DNA of 64,000 nucleotides, from NCBI GenBank assembly GCA_947501555.1, contig CANMWG010000002.1:72224-136223 (forward strand), written 5' to 3'. Source of the stretch: an uncultured Paracoccaceae bacterium. GTDB taxonomy: Bacteria > Pseudomonadota > Alphaproteobacteria > Rhodobacterales > Rhodobacteraceae. The notes beneath the pieces are model-generated. The model did no database searches and was not told the DNA's origin. It saw only the letters and a list, made by a program, of their open reading frames with translations. This document shows, piece by piece, positions 45,013 to 56,327 of the stretch. A program made the position numbers and the translations under genes. Numbering within the stretch: position 1 is the stretch's first letter; each line of letters starts with the position of its first letter.

Positions 45013-46245
45013 CTACTCCGCAGCCGCCAGCAACCGGCCCTGAAAGACGGTCTCATGGCCCGGGGCGGGATGGCGGGGGATCAGCATGGACAAAAACAGC
45101 GACCCTAAGGCCATTAAGACCGCAAGCGCAAAAACCAGCCCGGGCGAATAATGATCCCACAGCAGGCCCAGCAACACGGGTAGGAAAACAGCGGCGATAT
45201 GATTGATCGTAAAGGCCACAGCAGCCGTTGGCGCAATATCCTGAGGGTCGGCAATCTTTTGGAAATAGGTTTTGATGGCCAGCGCCAGACTAAAGAAAAT
45301 CTGGTTCACGACGTAAAGCACGACAGCCAGCACAACGCCCCAATGCAGATAGTAAATCCCGGCATAAGCGGCGAAGACAATGCTCAGGCCGATGTATTCC
45401 ACAATCAACGCACGACGCTCACCAAAGTAAGCCACGATACGGCCTAGCAAGGGGGCAGCCACAATATTCACAACCAAGGCCACCATGAACAGCTGAGTGG
45501 TCTGATCCACCTCAAATTCAAATTTCTGGACCATCATAAAGGCGGCAAAGACAACAAACACCTGACGGCGGGCACCGGACATGAATTGCAGCGCATAATA
45601 GAGCCAATAGCGCTTGCGCAGAACAAAGGTCTTTAACTGCGGATGGGGGGATTCAAACTGCGGATAGGCGATCAGACAAAAGATGGCAACCAACGTCGTA
45701 AACCCACCGGCCAGCCAATAAACAATGGTATAGGTTAGGCCAAAGCGATCCCAAGTAAGCACGATCAGCAGATACACAACCAAGGTCGCAGCCGACCCTG
45801 CAGACAAAAGCCACCCCAAGGTCTGGGGGGCACGTTTCTTGTCGATCCACTGCAATTGCAGGGATTGATTGACGGTCTCATAGTAATGAAACCCGATAGA
45901 GGACAACATCGTGACGGTCAAAATCCCAGCCATACTCGGGAATTGCGCTGTGACAGCCGTGGCGGCACCCAACAAGACCAAGGCGACCAAACCCAGCACC
46001 TGTTCACGGATAAACATGATCAGAGCAATAACCCCAATTGCAAAAAATCCGGGAATTTCGCGCACCGTATGAAGCCAGCCAATATCGGTGCCATCAAACT
46101 GGGCGATCTCAATAACAAAGTTATTCAACAAAGCAGACCAAGTCGCAAAGGCAATCGGCATCGCCATTGCCATCATAAACAACAGCGACGTCGGCCTGCG
46201 CCACAAGGGCAAGCGATGGGAATCTTCAAGGCGAACCATTTTCAT
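45013..46245 (-). CDS. Major facilitator superfamily transporter
   Basis: This inner-membrane transporter of about 410 residues has eleven to twelve hydrophobic helices, beginning SLLFMMAMAMPIAFATWSALLNNFVIEI and ending VFALAVLMALGSLFLSMLIPR. The start is uncertain: ATG at 46245 is taken, with ATG at 46239 and a TTG at 46290 as alternatives, none with a strong site. No substrate can be assigned. It is on the same strand as the GGDEF/EAL gene, 58 bases downstream. Confidence 0.87.
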   Translation of the reverse strand: MKMVRLEDSHRLPLWRRPTSLLFMMAMAMPIAFATWSALLNNFVIEIAQFDGTDIGWLHTVREIPGFFAIGVIALIMFIREQVLGLVALVLLGAATAVTAQFPSMAGILTVTMLSSIGFHYYETVNQSLQLQWIDKKRAPQTLGWLLSAGSAATLVVYLLIVLTWDRFGLTYTIVYWLAGGFTTLVAIFCLIAYPQFESPHPQLKTFVLRKRYWLYYALQFMSGARRQVFVVFAAFMMVQKFEFEVDQTTQLFMVALVVNIVAAPLLGRIVAYFGERRALIVEYIGLSIVFAAYAGIYYLHWGVVLAVVLYVVNQIFFSLALAIKTYFQKIADPQDIAPTAAVAFTINHIAAVFLPVLLGLLWDHYSPGLVFALAVLMALGSLFLSMLIPRHPAPGHETVFQGRLLAAAE

Positions 46246-46303
46246 GGCTGTATGGCTACGCCCGTTCAGCCGGAAAAGCGAGGGGCGCAATCAACATAAA
46301 AGA

Positions 46304-48733
46304 TCAAGCGCCAAGCAACTGTTCGAACGCGTCAGCCGGGACAGGGACCTGCAGCGCAAACCCTTGCAACACATCGCAATCCAGTTTCTCAATTGCGACC
46401 AAATGGGCGGAACTGTCCAATCCTTCAATGACAATACCAATGCCTTCTAATCGGGCCATTTGGGCAATCAACTGAAGGGTCTTCAACTGTTCGGGGCGAT
46501 GAATAATAGGGGCGACAAGGCGTTGGTCAAACTTGATACGATCTGGGCGCACGGACTGCATCGCAGCAACGGACGAATGACCAGAACCAAAATCATCCAG
46601 ATCCAAACGAACGCCCATGCTGCGCAATGCTGCAATACGGTCCAACTCGTCCTGCGACATATCATCCAAAAAGGCGGTCTCAAGCAGTTCAAATACAATC
46701 GCATGATGGGGCTGGACCAAAGATCTGACATGCTCCAAAAGACCGTCCGCCTTAAAGCGGGCCTTCGATACATTCACCGCTATCGGCGGATAAGAAATAC
46801 CTCTGTCAAACCAACGGGACTGTTGGCTAATGACCTTCTCAAAAACATAGGCATCAATGCGCTCGGTCAATCCGGCCTGATCCGCAAGCGACATAAAGGC
46901 ATCCGGGGTCAGCAATCCACGCTCGGGGCATTGCCAGCGCACCAGCGCCTCTGCACCGACGATACGGCGTTCTTTGGAAGAGAACTGGGGCTGGAAGAAG
47001 CAAAACAACTCTTCCTTTTCGAGCGCATCAATAATCGTCTGCCGGGCATTTTGTTCGGCGGCGGCGGCGACCCGGGTTGCACTGCAAAAGAAGCGATAGC
47101 AACCGCGACCGGCTTGCTTTGCCGCATAAAGTGCAGCATCGGCCTGCACAAAAATGTCATTGGACTGTTCAGGGGGGCCTTGGCCGATGGCACAACCGAC
47201 ACTCACGCCAACCACACATTCATGTCCTTCATAGACAAGCGGTTGCTTGAATGCCTGAACAATCGTTTCGCAGATATTGCGCAGAACAAGATCAGGGGGA
47301 GATTCTTCGAAAAAGACGACAAACTCATCACCGCCGATGCGAGAGGTCAGGCCATAATCGGCAACAATTGTGCTCAGCTGACGGGCGACATGGGTCAACA
47401 CCGCATCACCGGCAGCATGGCCCAATGTATCATTGATCTGCTTGAAGTGGTCCAAATCGATTTGCACAATCGCGTATCTTTGGTCGGGCGTCATACGTGT
47501 GAACAACCCGGTTGAGCGTTCATCCAGCAAACGGCGATTGGCAAGACCGGTCAGGGCGTCGTGGTTTGAATCATATTCAAGCCTTAGTCTGGTCTCTTCC
47601 AGCTCCGCATTGCGCCGCAACTCTTCGGTGATGTCGATGTTGACCCCGACAAGTTTATCCTTGTAAAGCTGATCTTCGGCAAAGCGGGATAGACTGCGAA
47701 TGTGCCGAATCTCGCCATCTGGGCGAACAATGCGAAAGTCGCGCTTGAAATCCTGACGTTGACGAAGGCTTTCTTCGGCTGCTTCAATCGTACCGGGCCT
47801 GTCTTCGGGATGTATGCAAGTTTCCCAAAAATCGCCGGCCCGCAAATTGTCCTCATCCTCACGGCCATAGATTTCCAGCAATCGATCATCCCAGTGCACG
47901 CGATCAGCTTCTGGGTCGTACTCCCAAATCCCAATCCCTGACACATCAATTGCCATTTTGAATTTGTTGGTCAGGTCTTGCATATGACTTTCACGATGAT
48001 GCATCGCAGTCACATCTGTATCTGTTCCGACAATACGTATCGGTTTGCCGTCAGCATCCGCCTCAACAACTTTGGCGCGGCACAAGATCCAAATCCAATG
48101 TCCGTCGGCATGACGATGGCGGTACTGGACATGGATCGAATCCGTCAAGCCACCGACCTGCCGATCAACAACGCTACGTAGCTCTGCATGGTCGTCAGGA
48201 TGCACGTCCCGCAGCCAATTGTCCTCAATACCCAAGATCTCGGTATCATCCGAGATCCCACGAATGGTGCGCCAGACCTTTGAGACCCAGAATACACCGG
48301 CCCGTATATCGCGCTCCCAGACACCCTGATCAAAATGGTCCATCAGATAATCCAGCCGAGCATCCTTGGACGGATGTGACCGTTGCAATTGACACAATAT
48401 TACAGCGGGTTGAGTGTCCGGATGAAGCGGGGACAAGACCAAATTATAGCGGATGCCATCCAGCACAACGACGGTTTCAAACCGTGTGTCAGGGGATTGC
48501 GGATCGGTGGCGGCGCGGTTGAGAAAGGCATCGTATTTTGGCTGAACCCAAACACCCAGAAAATCCTGGATGTTACGCTTTAACGGATCTTGCAGCGTGT
48601 CAGTCTGACACAGCTCAAATGCTGCATTCTGAAACAAAATACGCCCGAAATGATCAGCCAATGCAACCGGATGTTCCAGTAGCGAAATCAGACCTCGATC
48701 ATCCTGCGATACCTGTACGGCACCCTGATACAA
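46304..48733 (-). CDS. PAS-GGDEF-EAL cyclic-di-GMP signalling protein
   Basis: This 809-residue cytoplasmic protein turns over cyclic di-GMP. An N-terminal region (1-110) is followed by two PAS/PAC domains (about 125-250 and 255-375, with DGHWIWILCRAKVVEADADG and DGEIRHIRSLSR), a GGDEF domain with an intact RIGGDEFVVFF, and an EAL domain with GAEALVRWQ, NVSKARF and LDLDDFGSGHSS. Both catalytic motifs look intact, so it may be bifunctional. No membrane segments are seen. It is divergent from ccoG, with the FNR box between them, so oxygen-linked expression is possible. Confidence 0.94.
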   Translation of the reverse strand: MYQGAVQVSQDDRGLISLLEHPVALADHFGRILFQNAAFELCQTDTLQDPLKRNIQDFLGVWVQPKYDAFLNRAATDPQSPDTRFETVVVLDGIRYNLVLSPLHPDTQPAVILCQLQRSHPSKDARLDYLMDHFDQGVWERDIRAGVFWVSKVWRTIRGISDDTEILGIEDNWLRDVHPDDHAELRSVVDRQVGGLTDSIHVQYRHRHADGHWIWILCRAKVVEADADGKPIRIVGTDTDVTAMHHRESHMQDLTNKFKMAIDVSGIGIWEYDPEADRVHWDDRLLEIYGREDEDNLRAGDFWETCIHPEDRPGTIEAAEESLRQRQDFKRDFRIVRPDGEIRHIRSLSRFAEDQLYKDKLVGVNIDITEELRRNAELEETRLRLEYDSNHDALTGLANRRLLDERSTGLFTRMTPDQRYAIVQIDLDHFKQINDTLGHAAGDAVLTHVARQLSTIVADYGLTSRIGGDEFVVFFEESPPDLVLRNICETIVQAFKQPLVYEGHECVVGVSVGCAIGQGPPEQSNDIFVQADAALYAAKQAGRGCYRFFCSATRVAAAAEQNARQTIIDALEKEELFCFFQPQFSSKERRIVGAEALVRWQCPERGLLTPDAFMSLADQAGLTERIDAYVFEKVISQQSRWFDRGISYPPIAVNVSKARFKADGLLEHVRSLVQPHHAIVFELLETAFLDDMSQDELDRIAALRSMGVRLDLDDFGSGHSSVAAMQSVRPDRIKFDQRLVAPIIHRPEQLKTLQLIAQMARLEGIGIVIEGLDSSAHLVAIEKLDCDVLQGFALQVPVPADAFEQLLGA

Positions 48734-48995
48734 TACGTCTTCCTATCAATTGCGCGCTTCAAATCGAGAACACACTGCGCTCTCATTATCATGGTAACGC
48801 AACCCAAAGGTTAACAAAAAGAAAATTCTTCGCGATTTGGCTGCAAAACTTGTCGCGTGTCAGGTTTTTACAACGCGGGCGCCACAAAACGCCTGATCTT
48901 GATGATTTTATGTACAGGAAATGTACGCGGTCTTTACGCAAAAAATAACCCCTATAAGTCGACAGGCGTGGCTCCGCCCCCAAGATCTAGACGGC

Positions 48996-49009
48996 TTGAT
49001 CCACATCAA
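48996..49009. promoter_or_regulatory. FNR/FnrL binding site
   Basis: TTGATCCACATCAA is a perfect match to the FNR consensus TTGAT-N4-ATCAA. It lies 66 bases before ccoG and would activate ccoGHIS under low oxygen, as known for FnrL in Rhodobacterales. A TTAGAA around 49030 fits a -10 for activation from about -41. Confidence 0.88.
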
Positions 49010-49074
49010 GGCCGTGACCGGTATTATCGTTAGAAGCGATCCTGCGAACAGAATGATTTCCTTGCAGGTAGGCG

Positions 49075-50490
49075 ATGACTTCAACCGAAAACCAGCCACT
49101 CTATGCCCCGCGTGAGCCGATTTTTCCGCGCCGCGTCAAAGGTTTCTATCGAAACCTGAAATGGTGGGTGATGGGAATTACGCTGGGTATCTACTATCTG
49201 ACCCCCTGGATCCGCTGGGACCGCGGACCAAACCTGCCCGACCAAGCCGTCTTGGTCGATATGGCACACCGTAGGTTCTATTTCTTCTGGATTGAGATTT
49301 GGCCGCACGAATTCTACTTCGTCGCAGGCCTACTGATCATGGCCGGTTTGGGCCTGTTTTTATTCACCTCAGCGCTCGGCCGGGTCTGGTGCGGATATAC
49401 CTGCCCGCAGACAGTTTGGACCGATCTTTTCATCCTTGTTGAGCGCTGGATCGAGGGCGATCGCAATGCACGCGTCAGGCTATGGAACGAAAATTGGAGC
49501 CCCCGGAAGTTAGGGTTAAGGCTGACAAAATGGGGCATCTGGTTCGTGATCGCCCTAGCAACCGGGGGAGCTTGGGTGTTCTACTTCGCCGACGCGCCAA
49601 CACTGGCACGCAACCTGATCAGCCTGGACGCACCATTGGTCGCTTGGGCCACAATCGGCGTTTTGACAGCCGCCACATTCGTCTTCGGCGGCTTCATGCG
49701 CGAACAGGTCTGCAACTACATGTGCCCTTGGCCCCGCATTCAGGCCGCGATGATGGACCCCGAAACGCTGACCGTCGCCTACCGCGATTGGCGGGGTGAG
49801 CCGCGCGGCAAAAAGCACGACAACACCACAGGCGACTGCATCGATTGCATGGCCTGCGTCAATGTCTGCCCAGCAGGGATCGACATCCGGGATGGGCAGC
49901 AGATGGAATGCATCACCTGCGCGTTGTGCATCGACGCCTGCGATGACGTGATGGCAAAGATCGGTAAACCTAGGGGATTAATCGATTATCTGGCACTCTC
50001 CGATCAAGACGAAGAGGCCAAAGGCAAACCCGCAAAGAAGCTGTGGCAACATGTGTTCCGGTTCCGCACGATCCTCTATACCACACTTTGGGGGCTGATT
50101 GGCGTGGGCTTGGTCTTTGCGCTATTCATACGGGCCGATATCGAAATGACCGTCTCGCCGATCCGCAATCCAACCTTCGTGACATTATCTGACGGGACGA
50201 TCCGGAACATCTACGACATCCGCCTGTTGAACAAGCATGGCGAGGATCGGGAATTCCACCTGTCACTCAGTTCCGACGATATTCTACGGATCGATCTGGA
50301 AGGCACAGCCCAGCGCAGCATCACAGTGCCCGCCAACGAAACCTTCTTGCAGCGGGTCTATGTCTCGGCCCGGCCCGGCGATGCCGCCGCAACAGCAGAC
50401 CACGTTGATTTACGGTTCTGGGTCGAAGACCTCGTGTCTGGCGAACGGGCGCATAAAGACACGGTTTTCAATGGGAGAGCGCAACAATGA
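49075..50490 (+). CDS. ccoG: Cytochrome cbb3 oxidase accessory protein CcoG
   Basis: CcoG (FixG/RdxA) is a membrane iron-sulfur protein needed for copper delivery to cbb3-type oxidase. The 471-residue protein has five membrane helices, the CGYTCPQTVWTDLFI motif, CNYMCPWPRIQAAM, and two 4Fe-4S clusters in CIDCMACVNVCPAGID and CITCALCIDACD. A C-terminal immunoglobulin-like periplasmic domain (about 370-470) follows. It overlaps ccoH by 4 bases. No ccoNOPQ lies upstream in this window. Confidence 0.96.
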   Translation: MTSTENQPLYAPREPIFPRRVKGFYRNLKWWVMGITLGIYYLTPWIRWDRGPNLPDQAVLVDMAHRRFYFFWIEIWPHEFYFVAGLLIMAGLGLFLFTSALGRVWCGYTCPQTVWTDLFILVERWIEGDRNARVRLWNENWSPRKLGLRLTKWGIWFVIALATGGAWVFYFADAPTLARNLISLDAPLVAWATIGVLTAATFVFGGFMREQVCNYMCPWPRIQAAMMDPETLTVAYRDWRGEPRGKKHDNTTGDCIDCMACVNVCPAGIDIRDGQQMECITCALCIDACDDVMAKIGKPRGLIDYLALSDQDEEAKGKPAKKLWQHVFRFRTILYTTLWGLIGVGLVFALFIRADIEMTVSPIRNPTFVTLSDGTIRNIYDIRLLNKHGEDREFHLSLSSDDILRIDLEGTAQRSITVPANETFLQRVYVSARPGDAAATADHVDLRFWVEDLVSGERAHKDTVFNGRAQQ

Positions 50491-50939
50491 CTCGCGAATT
50501 TACTGGATGGCACATGCTGGCCCTGATGGTCGGCGGTTTTGGTATCGTCATCGCCGTGAACCTGACGTTGGCCTTTAACGCCGTCGCGACCTTTCCAGGA
50601 TTGGAGACGCGCAATTCCTATGTTGTCAGTCAGCAATTCGAGGCCGAGCGTGCGGCACAGTATGCCCTGCAATGGGACGTTTCTGCGACGATAGCGAACG
50701 GCACTCTGACCGTCACGATCACAAACAAGGACGGCAATCCGGTGCAGGCCGAAGTCACCCGTGCGACGCTTGGCCGGGCCACGCACACGGGCGAGGATAG
50801 CACGCCCGCCTTCACCTGGAACGGCACCGCACTGACAGCACCAGTGACCGTAGGTGAAGGCTATTGGAACCTACGTCTAGAGCTGATCGCACCTGACGGC
50901 ACAACGTTCCGCCGCCGTTTTCCGATCACCGCCCGATGA
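50487..50939 (+). CDS. ccoH: Cytochrome cbb3 oxidase assembly protein CcoH
   Basis: CcoH (FixH) supports assembly of the cbb3 oxidase. The 150-residue protein has one N-terminal membrane anchor (MLALMVGGFGIVIAVNLTLAFNAV) and a periplasmic domain with ETRNSYVVSQQFEAERAAQ and GYWNLRLELIAPDG. It overlaps ccoG and ccoI by 4 bases each, so the order ccoGHIS is intact. Confidence 0.94.
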   Translation: MTREFTGWHMLALMVGGFGIVIAVNLTLAFNAVATFPGLETRNSYVVSQQFEAERAAQYALQWDVSATIANGTLTVTITNKDGNPVQAEVTRATLGRATHTGEDSTPAFTWNGTALTAPVTVGEGYWNLRLELIAPDGTTFRRRFPITAR

Positions 50940-53083
50940 CCGAGAGCGCCGTCTGTCCAGCCTGCATTGGCCTGCCTGAGGGCCCGCTGGAAAAAGCAGC
51001 CGCAAACGGGTCATCGCAGGTCATCCTGTCGTTGCCGGGTATCCATTGTGTGGCTTGTATCAACGGGGTCGAACGAACGCTGCGCGCGATGCAGGGCGTG
51101 GCCAGTGCCCGAGTGAACCTGTCAATGAAGCGGGTGACTGTGGGCGTGAATTCACCCATTACGCCGGAACAGCTGATCGACACACTAGAGCTTGCGGGTT
51201 TTGAAGCACGGCTACTTGATACAAGCCTGTTGGGCACCGAGGCTGATCGCTACGGTCAAGGGCTGATGACCCGGATAGCCGTGTCTGGCTTTGCAATGAT
51301 GAATGTGATGCTGTTGTCCGTTGCCATCTGGTCGGGGGCTGTTGGAGCCACGCAACATTTATTCCATCTTGTCAGCGCCAGCATTGCGCTGCCTGCACTG
51401 GTCTATGGCGCACAGCCGTTTTTTGCGAACGCATGGCGGGCGCTGTCTGTGCGCAAACTGAACATGGATGTGCCGATCTCATTGGCGGTTCTCCTCGCGG
51501 CCAGTATGTCGCTTTATGAGACCTTCTTTGGTGGGCAACACGCCTATTTTGACGCGGCATTATCGCTGACGTTCTTCCTACTGATTGGGCGTTATCTAGA
51601 CTATCGCAGCCGCAAAGCGGCGACTTCGGCCGCCGCGCAGCTTTCTGCGCTTGAAGTCCCGCGTGTCATGCGATTGCGCGATGGGGTTCGAGAAATGGTC
51701 GATTTCGATGGGTTAGCGATTGGTGATCTGATCCAAGTGCTACCCGGTGGGCGCATCCCGGTTGACGGAATGATCATAGAAGGAAACAGCCAGATTGATC
51801 GCTCACTCTTGACCGGCGAAAGCCGCCACCTTGCCGCCAGCGCAGGCACCGCGGTAACGGCGGGCGAAATCAATTTATCCGGTCCGCTGACCATCAAAGC
51901 AACCACCGTTGGGGCGGACACGACCTTGCGTAAAATGGTGACAATGGTGGATGAAGCCGAGGCGATCCGCAATCGCTACACCGCCATCGCTGATCGGGCC
52001 GCCGCCGTCTATGCACCAGCGGTTCATCTGCTGGCTTTGGCCGCGTTCCTGGGCTGGCTCATTTATTCGGGCGATATGCGCCTTTCGTTAAATATCGCGG
52101 TCGCTGTTTTGATCATCACCTGCCCCTGCGCACTGGGGCTCGCCGTGCCAGCCGTCGTTACCACTGCCGCCGGACGCTTGTTTCGGTCTGGCCTGCTCGT
52201 CAAAGATGGCACAGCCCTAGAGCGGTTGGCCGAGATCGATACGGTCGTCTTCGACAAGACCGGCACCCTAACACGGCCCGCGGCGGCGGGTGATATGCTT
52301 AGTGATGAGGCGCAAAGCATTGCCTTGGCACTGACACGTAACGCAACGCATCCAATCTCGCAGGCCATTGCCGCGTCGCTGAATGGAGCTGCACCCGCTG
52401 AATTGACCGACCAGCAAGAACACCCGGGTAAAGGACTTAGTGCCGACTTCAAGGGGCAAGAGGTCCGGCTTGGCTCTGGCGCATGGCTGGGGGCCGGGCG
52501 TGGCACATACCTCCAAATCGGCGCTGACAGACCGCAAAAGATATCACTACGGTCCGAATTGCGCGAAGGCGCCGTGGAGCTGGTGCATGCATGGCAAAAT
52601 GCAGGACTGCAGGTTCATCTGGCATCAGGTGACGACGCCGATGAAACTGCCCTCGTCGCAGAACGTCTTGGTATCGCAGACTGGCAAGCCGAGACGCAAC
52701 CGGCCGATAAAATCGCCTACGTCGAGGTGCTGGCAGCAGCGGGAGGGCACGTGTTGATGGTGGGAGATGGGCTAAATGACACCGGCGCCCTGGCTGCGGC
52801 GTTTGCGTCAGTTTCACCCGCAACGGCGGCAGATGCATCGCGGGCGGCGTCAGACATTGTACTGCTTAATGACAGCTTGCTTCCGCTGATCGACTTGCCC
52901 CTGATTGCACGGGCAGCCAAAGCCCGGATCGTCGAAAACTTTGGCATCTCTACAGTCTATAACATGGTCGCCGTACCCATTGCCTTGGCAGGATATGCAA
53001 CGCCACTGATTGCGGCAATTGCCATGTCGACATCGTCGATCACCGTACTTTTAAACGCTTTGCGATTGCGGGGGCGGGTATGA
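50936..53083 (+). CDS. ccoI: Copper-translocating P-type ATPase CcoI
   Basis: CcoI exports copper to the periplasm for cbb3 oxidase. The 715-residue protein has an N-terminal CPAC pair, an HMA metal domain (HCVACINGVERTL), eight membrane helices, the CPC site ITCPCALGLAVP, phosphorylation site FDKTGTLT, an actuator motif LTGESRH and MVGDGLNDTGAL. Its end overlaps ccoS. Confidence 0.96.
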   Translation: MTESAVCPACIGLPEGPLEKAAANGSSQVILSLPGIHCVACINGVERTLRAMQGVASARVNLSMKRVTVGVNSPITPEQLIDTLELAGFEARLLDTSLLGTEADRYGQGLMTRIAVSGFAMMNVMLLSVAIWSGAVGATQHLFHLVSASIALPALVYGAQPFFANAWRALSVRKLNMDVPISLAVLLAASMSLYETFFGGQHAYFDAALSLTFFLLIGRYLDYRSRKAATSAAAQLSALEVPRVMRLRDGVREMVDFDGLAIGDLIQVLPGGRIPVDGMIIEGNSQIDRSLLTGESRHLAASAGTAVTAGEINLSGPLTIKATTVGADTTLRKMVTMVDEAEAIRNRYTAIADRAAAVYAPAVHLLALAAFLGWLIYSGDMRLSLNIAVAVLIITCPCALGLAVPAVVTTAAGRLFRSGLLVKDGTALERLAEIDTVVFDKTGTLTRPAAAGDMLSDEAQSIALALTRNATHPISQAIAASLNGAAPAELTDQQEHPGKGLSADFKGQEVRLGSGAWLGAGRGTYLQIGADRPQKISLRSELREGAVELVHAWQNAGLQVHLASGDDADETALVAERLGIADWQAETQPADKIAYVEVLAAAGGHVLMVGDGLNDTGALAAAFASVSPATAADASRAASDIVLLNDSLLPLIDLPLIARAAKARIVENFGISTVYNMVAVPIALAGYATPLIAAIAMSTSSITVLLNALRLRGRV

Positions 53084-53238
53084 ATGTACTTGCGTTCCTC
53101 ATTCCTGCCTCGCTGATCTTGGGTGGACTTGGGCTGGCTGCATTCCTATGGTGCTTGCTGGCCAATCAATATGATGATCTGGACGGTGATGCCTGGCGCA
53201 TTCTGTCCGAAGATGACGATTTCCCGCCCGAAAGCTAA
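53080..53238 (+). CDS. ccoS: Cytochrome cbb3 oxidase maturation protein CcoS
   Basis: CcoS is a small membrane protein needed to insert copper and heme into cbb3 oxidase. This 52-residue gene has a single helix LAFLIPASLILGGLGLAAFLWCLL, then the family pattern NQYDDLDGDAWRILSEDDD. The ATG overlaps the ccoI stop (ATGA). Length and motif match the family. Confidence 0.94.
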   Translation: MNVLAFLIPASLILGGLGLAAFLWCLLANQYDDLDGDAWRILSEDDDFPPES

Positions 53239-53263
53239 ATTCAAAAACTTCTTACGGGCGCTG

Positions 53264-53292
53264 TTGACTCATGTTGGATTGGTGCCTAATTA
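53264..53292 (+). promoter_or_regulatory. Vegetative promoter of groESL
   Basis: TTGACT (53264-53269), a 17-base spacer, and TAATTA (53287-53292) form a good housekeeping promoter. The CIRCE operator begins 8 bases downstream of the -10, covering the start point. Confidence 0.8.
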
Positions 53293-53299
53293 CGCTGCG

Positions 53300-53326
53300 T
53301 TATCACTCGACTTGGTTGAGTGCTAA
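53300..53326. promoter_or_regulatory. CIRCE operator (HrcA-binding site)
   Basis: TTATCACTC, nine bases, then GAGTGCTAA match the CIRCE consensus TTAGCACTC-N9-GAGTGCTAA with one change in the left arm. Its place between the promoter and groES fits HrcA repression released by heat. Confidence 0.93.
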
Positions 53327-53359
53327 CATGGGAGAAACACGAACTGGAGAAGTTCTGAA

Positions 53360-53644
53360 ATGGCATTTACACCACTTCACGACCGCGTACTGGTCCGTCG
53401 CATTGAAAGCGACGAAAAGACATCGGGCGGTCTGATCATTCCTGACAGCGCCAAAGAAAAACCTGCTGAGGGTGAAATCGTATCTTGCGGTGAAGGTACT
53501 CGCAAAGACAGCGGTGAATTGATCGCAATGGCCGTTAAGGCAGGCGACAAAGTGCTGTTCGGCAAATGGTCCGGCACCGAAGTCAAGATCGACGGCGAAG
53601 AGCTGCTGATCATGAAAGAAAGCGACATTCTGGGGATCATGTAA
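53360..53644 (+). CDS. groES: Co-chaperonin GroES
   Basis: GroES caps the GroEL ring. The 94-residue protein has [25 protein letters not shown] (mobile loop) and [31 protein letters not shown]. Codon use is that of a highly expressed gene. groEL follows after 70 bases. Confidence 0.98.
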   Translation: MAFTPLHDRVLVRRIESDEKTSGGLIIPDSAKEKPAEGEIVSCGEGTRKDSGELIAMAVKAGDKVLFGKWSGTEVKIDGEELLIMKESDILGIM

Positions 53645-53666
53645 TCCCGCAGCGAGGATGGGTTGA

Positions 53667-55361
<1,695 letters not shown>

Positions 55362-55448
55362 GTCGTTCTTTGCCCTTGGGCAAAAACGACGATCATGTGG
55401 CAGGTGTTTGCGCAGCAAATGCCGAGAACATGTAAAGTGACGAAAAAG

Positions 55449-55475
55449 GGGGCGTTCCACTTGGAGCGCCCCTTT
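55449..55475 (+). terminator. Terminator of groESL, first copy
   Basis: GGGGCGTTCCA (55449-55459) pairs with TGGAGCGCCCC (55462-55472), followed by TTT, 87 bases after groEL. The hairpin is nearly repeated at 55556-55581. Confidence 0.82.
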
Positions 55476-55555
55476 CGCGTTTCGACGCCGGCAGCAAGGC
55501 GGTAGTCGTTTCGTCAGAAACGATTGGAGCTTTGACCCAGCATCAGCCTAAAGAA

Positions 55556-55581
55556 GGGCGTTCCATCTGGAGCGCCCTTTT
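55556..55581 (+). terminator. Second, near-identical terminator hairpin
   Basis: GGGCGTTCCA (55556-55565) pairs with TGGAGCGCCC (55568-55577), then TTTT. It repeats the first hairpin almost base for base 107 bases downstream. No gene lies between them. Confidence 0.78.
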
Positions 55582-55676
55582 GCATGAGAGCGGTTCACCA
55601 AATGGCCCAGACAGCATTTACCGCGTGAGCTGATTGCGGCGTTTTACCTGAACGCTTTCATCCTACGTGTGACCCG

Positions 55677-56204
55677 TTAACGGATCCTATCCTTGCGATG
55701 TATCTCATAGGTCACGCAATCCACGTCATAATGCGTCTGAATCCCAATATAGGTCATCCCCAAGCGTTCCATCACACGCGCTGAGGCCTTATTCTCTGGA
55801 TCAGTGACCGCCATCAGATAAGTCTCTCCTACCACATCAAACCCATAATCCATCGCGGCCCGCCCGGCTTCGGTGGCATAGCCCTTCCCTTGCGCGGACG
55901 TCATGAGCCGCCAGCCAATTTCCAGTGGGTTGGTCTTGATATGTGCCAAGTGCTGCAAACAAGCGGCCCCGACCAGCGCATCGGCCTCGCGTGCGAACAC
56001 CGCCCACCAGCCAAAACCAAGTGCGGCCCATTTGACCTGCTGCCCTGTGATCCATTCCGCAACCTGATCCCGGGTCTGAGGCCCACCCAAATATCGCATA
56101 ACCTCCGGGTCAGAATTCATGGCATACAGCCCATCAAGATGATCGGGCGCAAAAGGGACAAGCCTCAGCCGGTCCGTTTCGACGATGGTATTTTTATGTG
56201 ACAT
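55677..56204 (-). CDS. GNAT family N-acetyltransferase (RimJ/RimL type)
   Basis: This 175-residue protein has the RimJ/L pattern: IVETDRLRLVPFAPDHLDGLYAMNSDPEVMRYLGG, GWRLMTSAQGKGYATEAGRAAMDYGF (acetyl-CoA loop) and ASARVMERLGMTY. The ATG at 56204 has AGAGG upstream. The target is unknown. Confidence 0.9.
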   Translation of the reverse strand: MSHKNTIVETDRLRLVPFAPDHLDGLYAMNSDPEVMRYLGGPQTRDQVAEWITGQQVKWAALGFGWWAVFAREADALVGAACLQHLAHIKTNPLEIGWRLMTSAQGKGYATEAGRAAMDYGFDVVGETYLMAVTDPENKASARVMERLGMTYIGIQTHYDVDCVTYEIHRKDRIR

Positions 56205-56327
56205 TCTTAACCTCTCGCGCATGCCCCCCTATAGCGCCATGGATAAAGATCAACGCCTCTGGTGCAATGCGCCTGTTTCCGTTTACTCCAGTCCGGTAAC
56301 ACTGCGTCATCGAAAGGGAGACAGGAC

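Noticed and set aside
46460..47515. Rightward open frame of 351 codons
   Set aside because: It is antisense to the GGDEF/EAL gene, whose motifs are intact; composition is that of a shadow frame.
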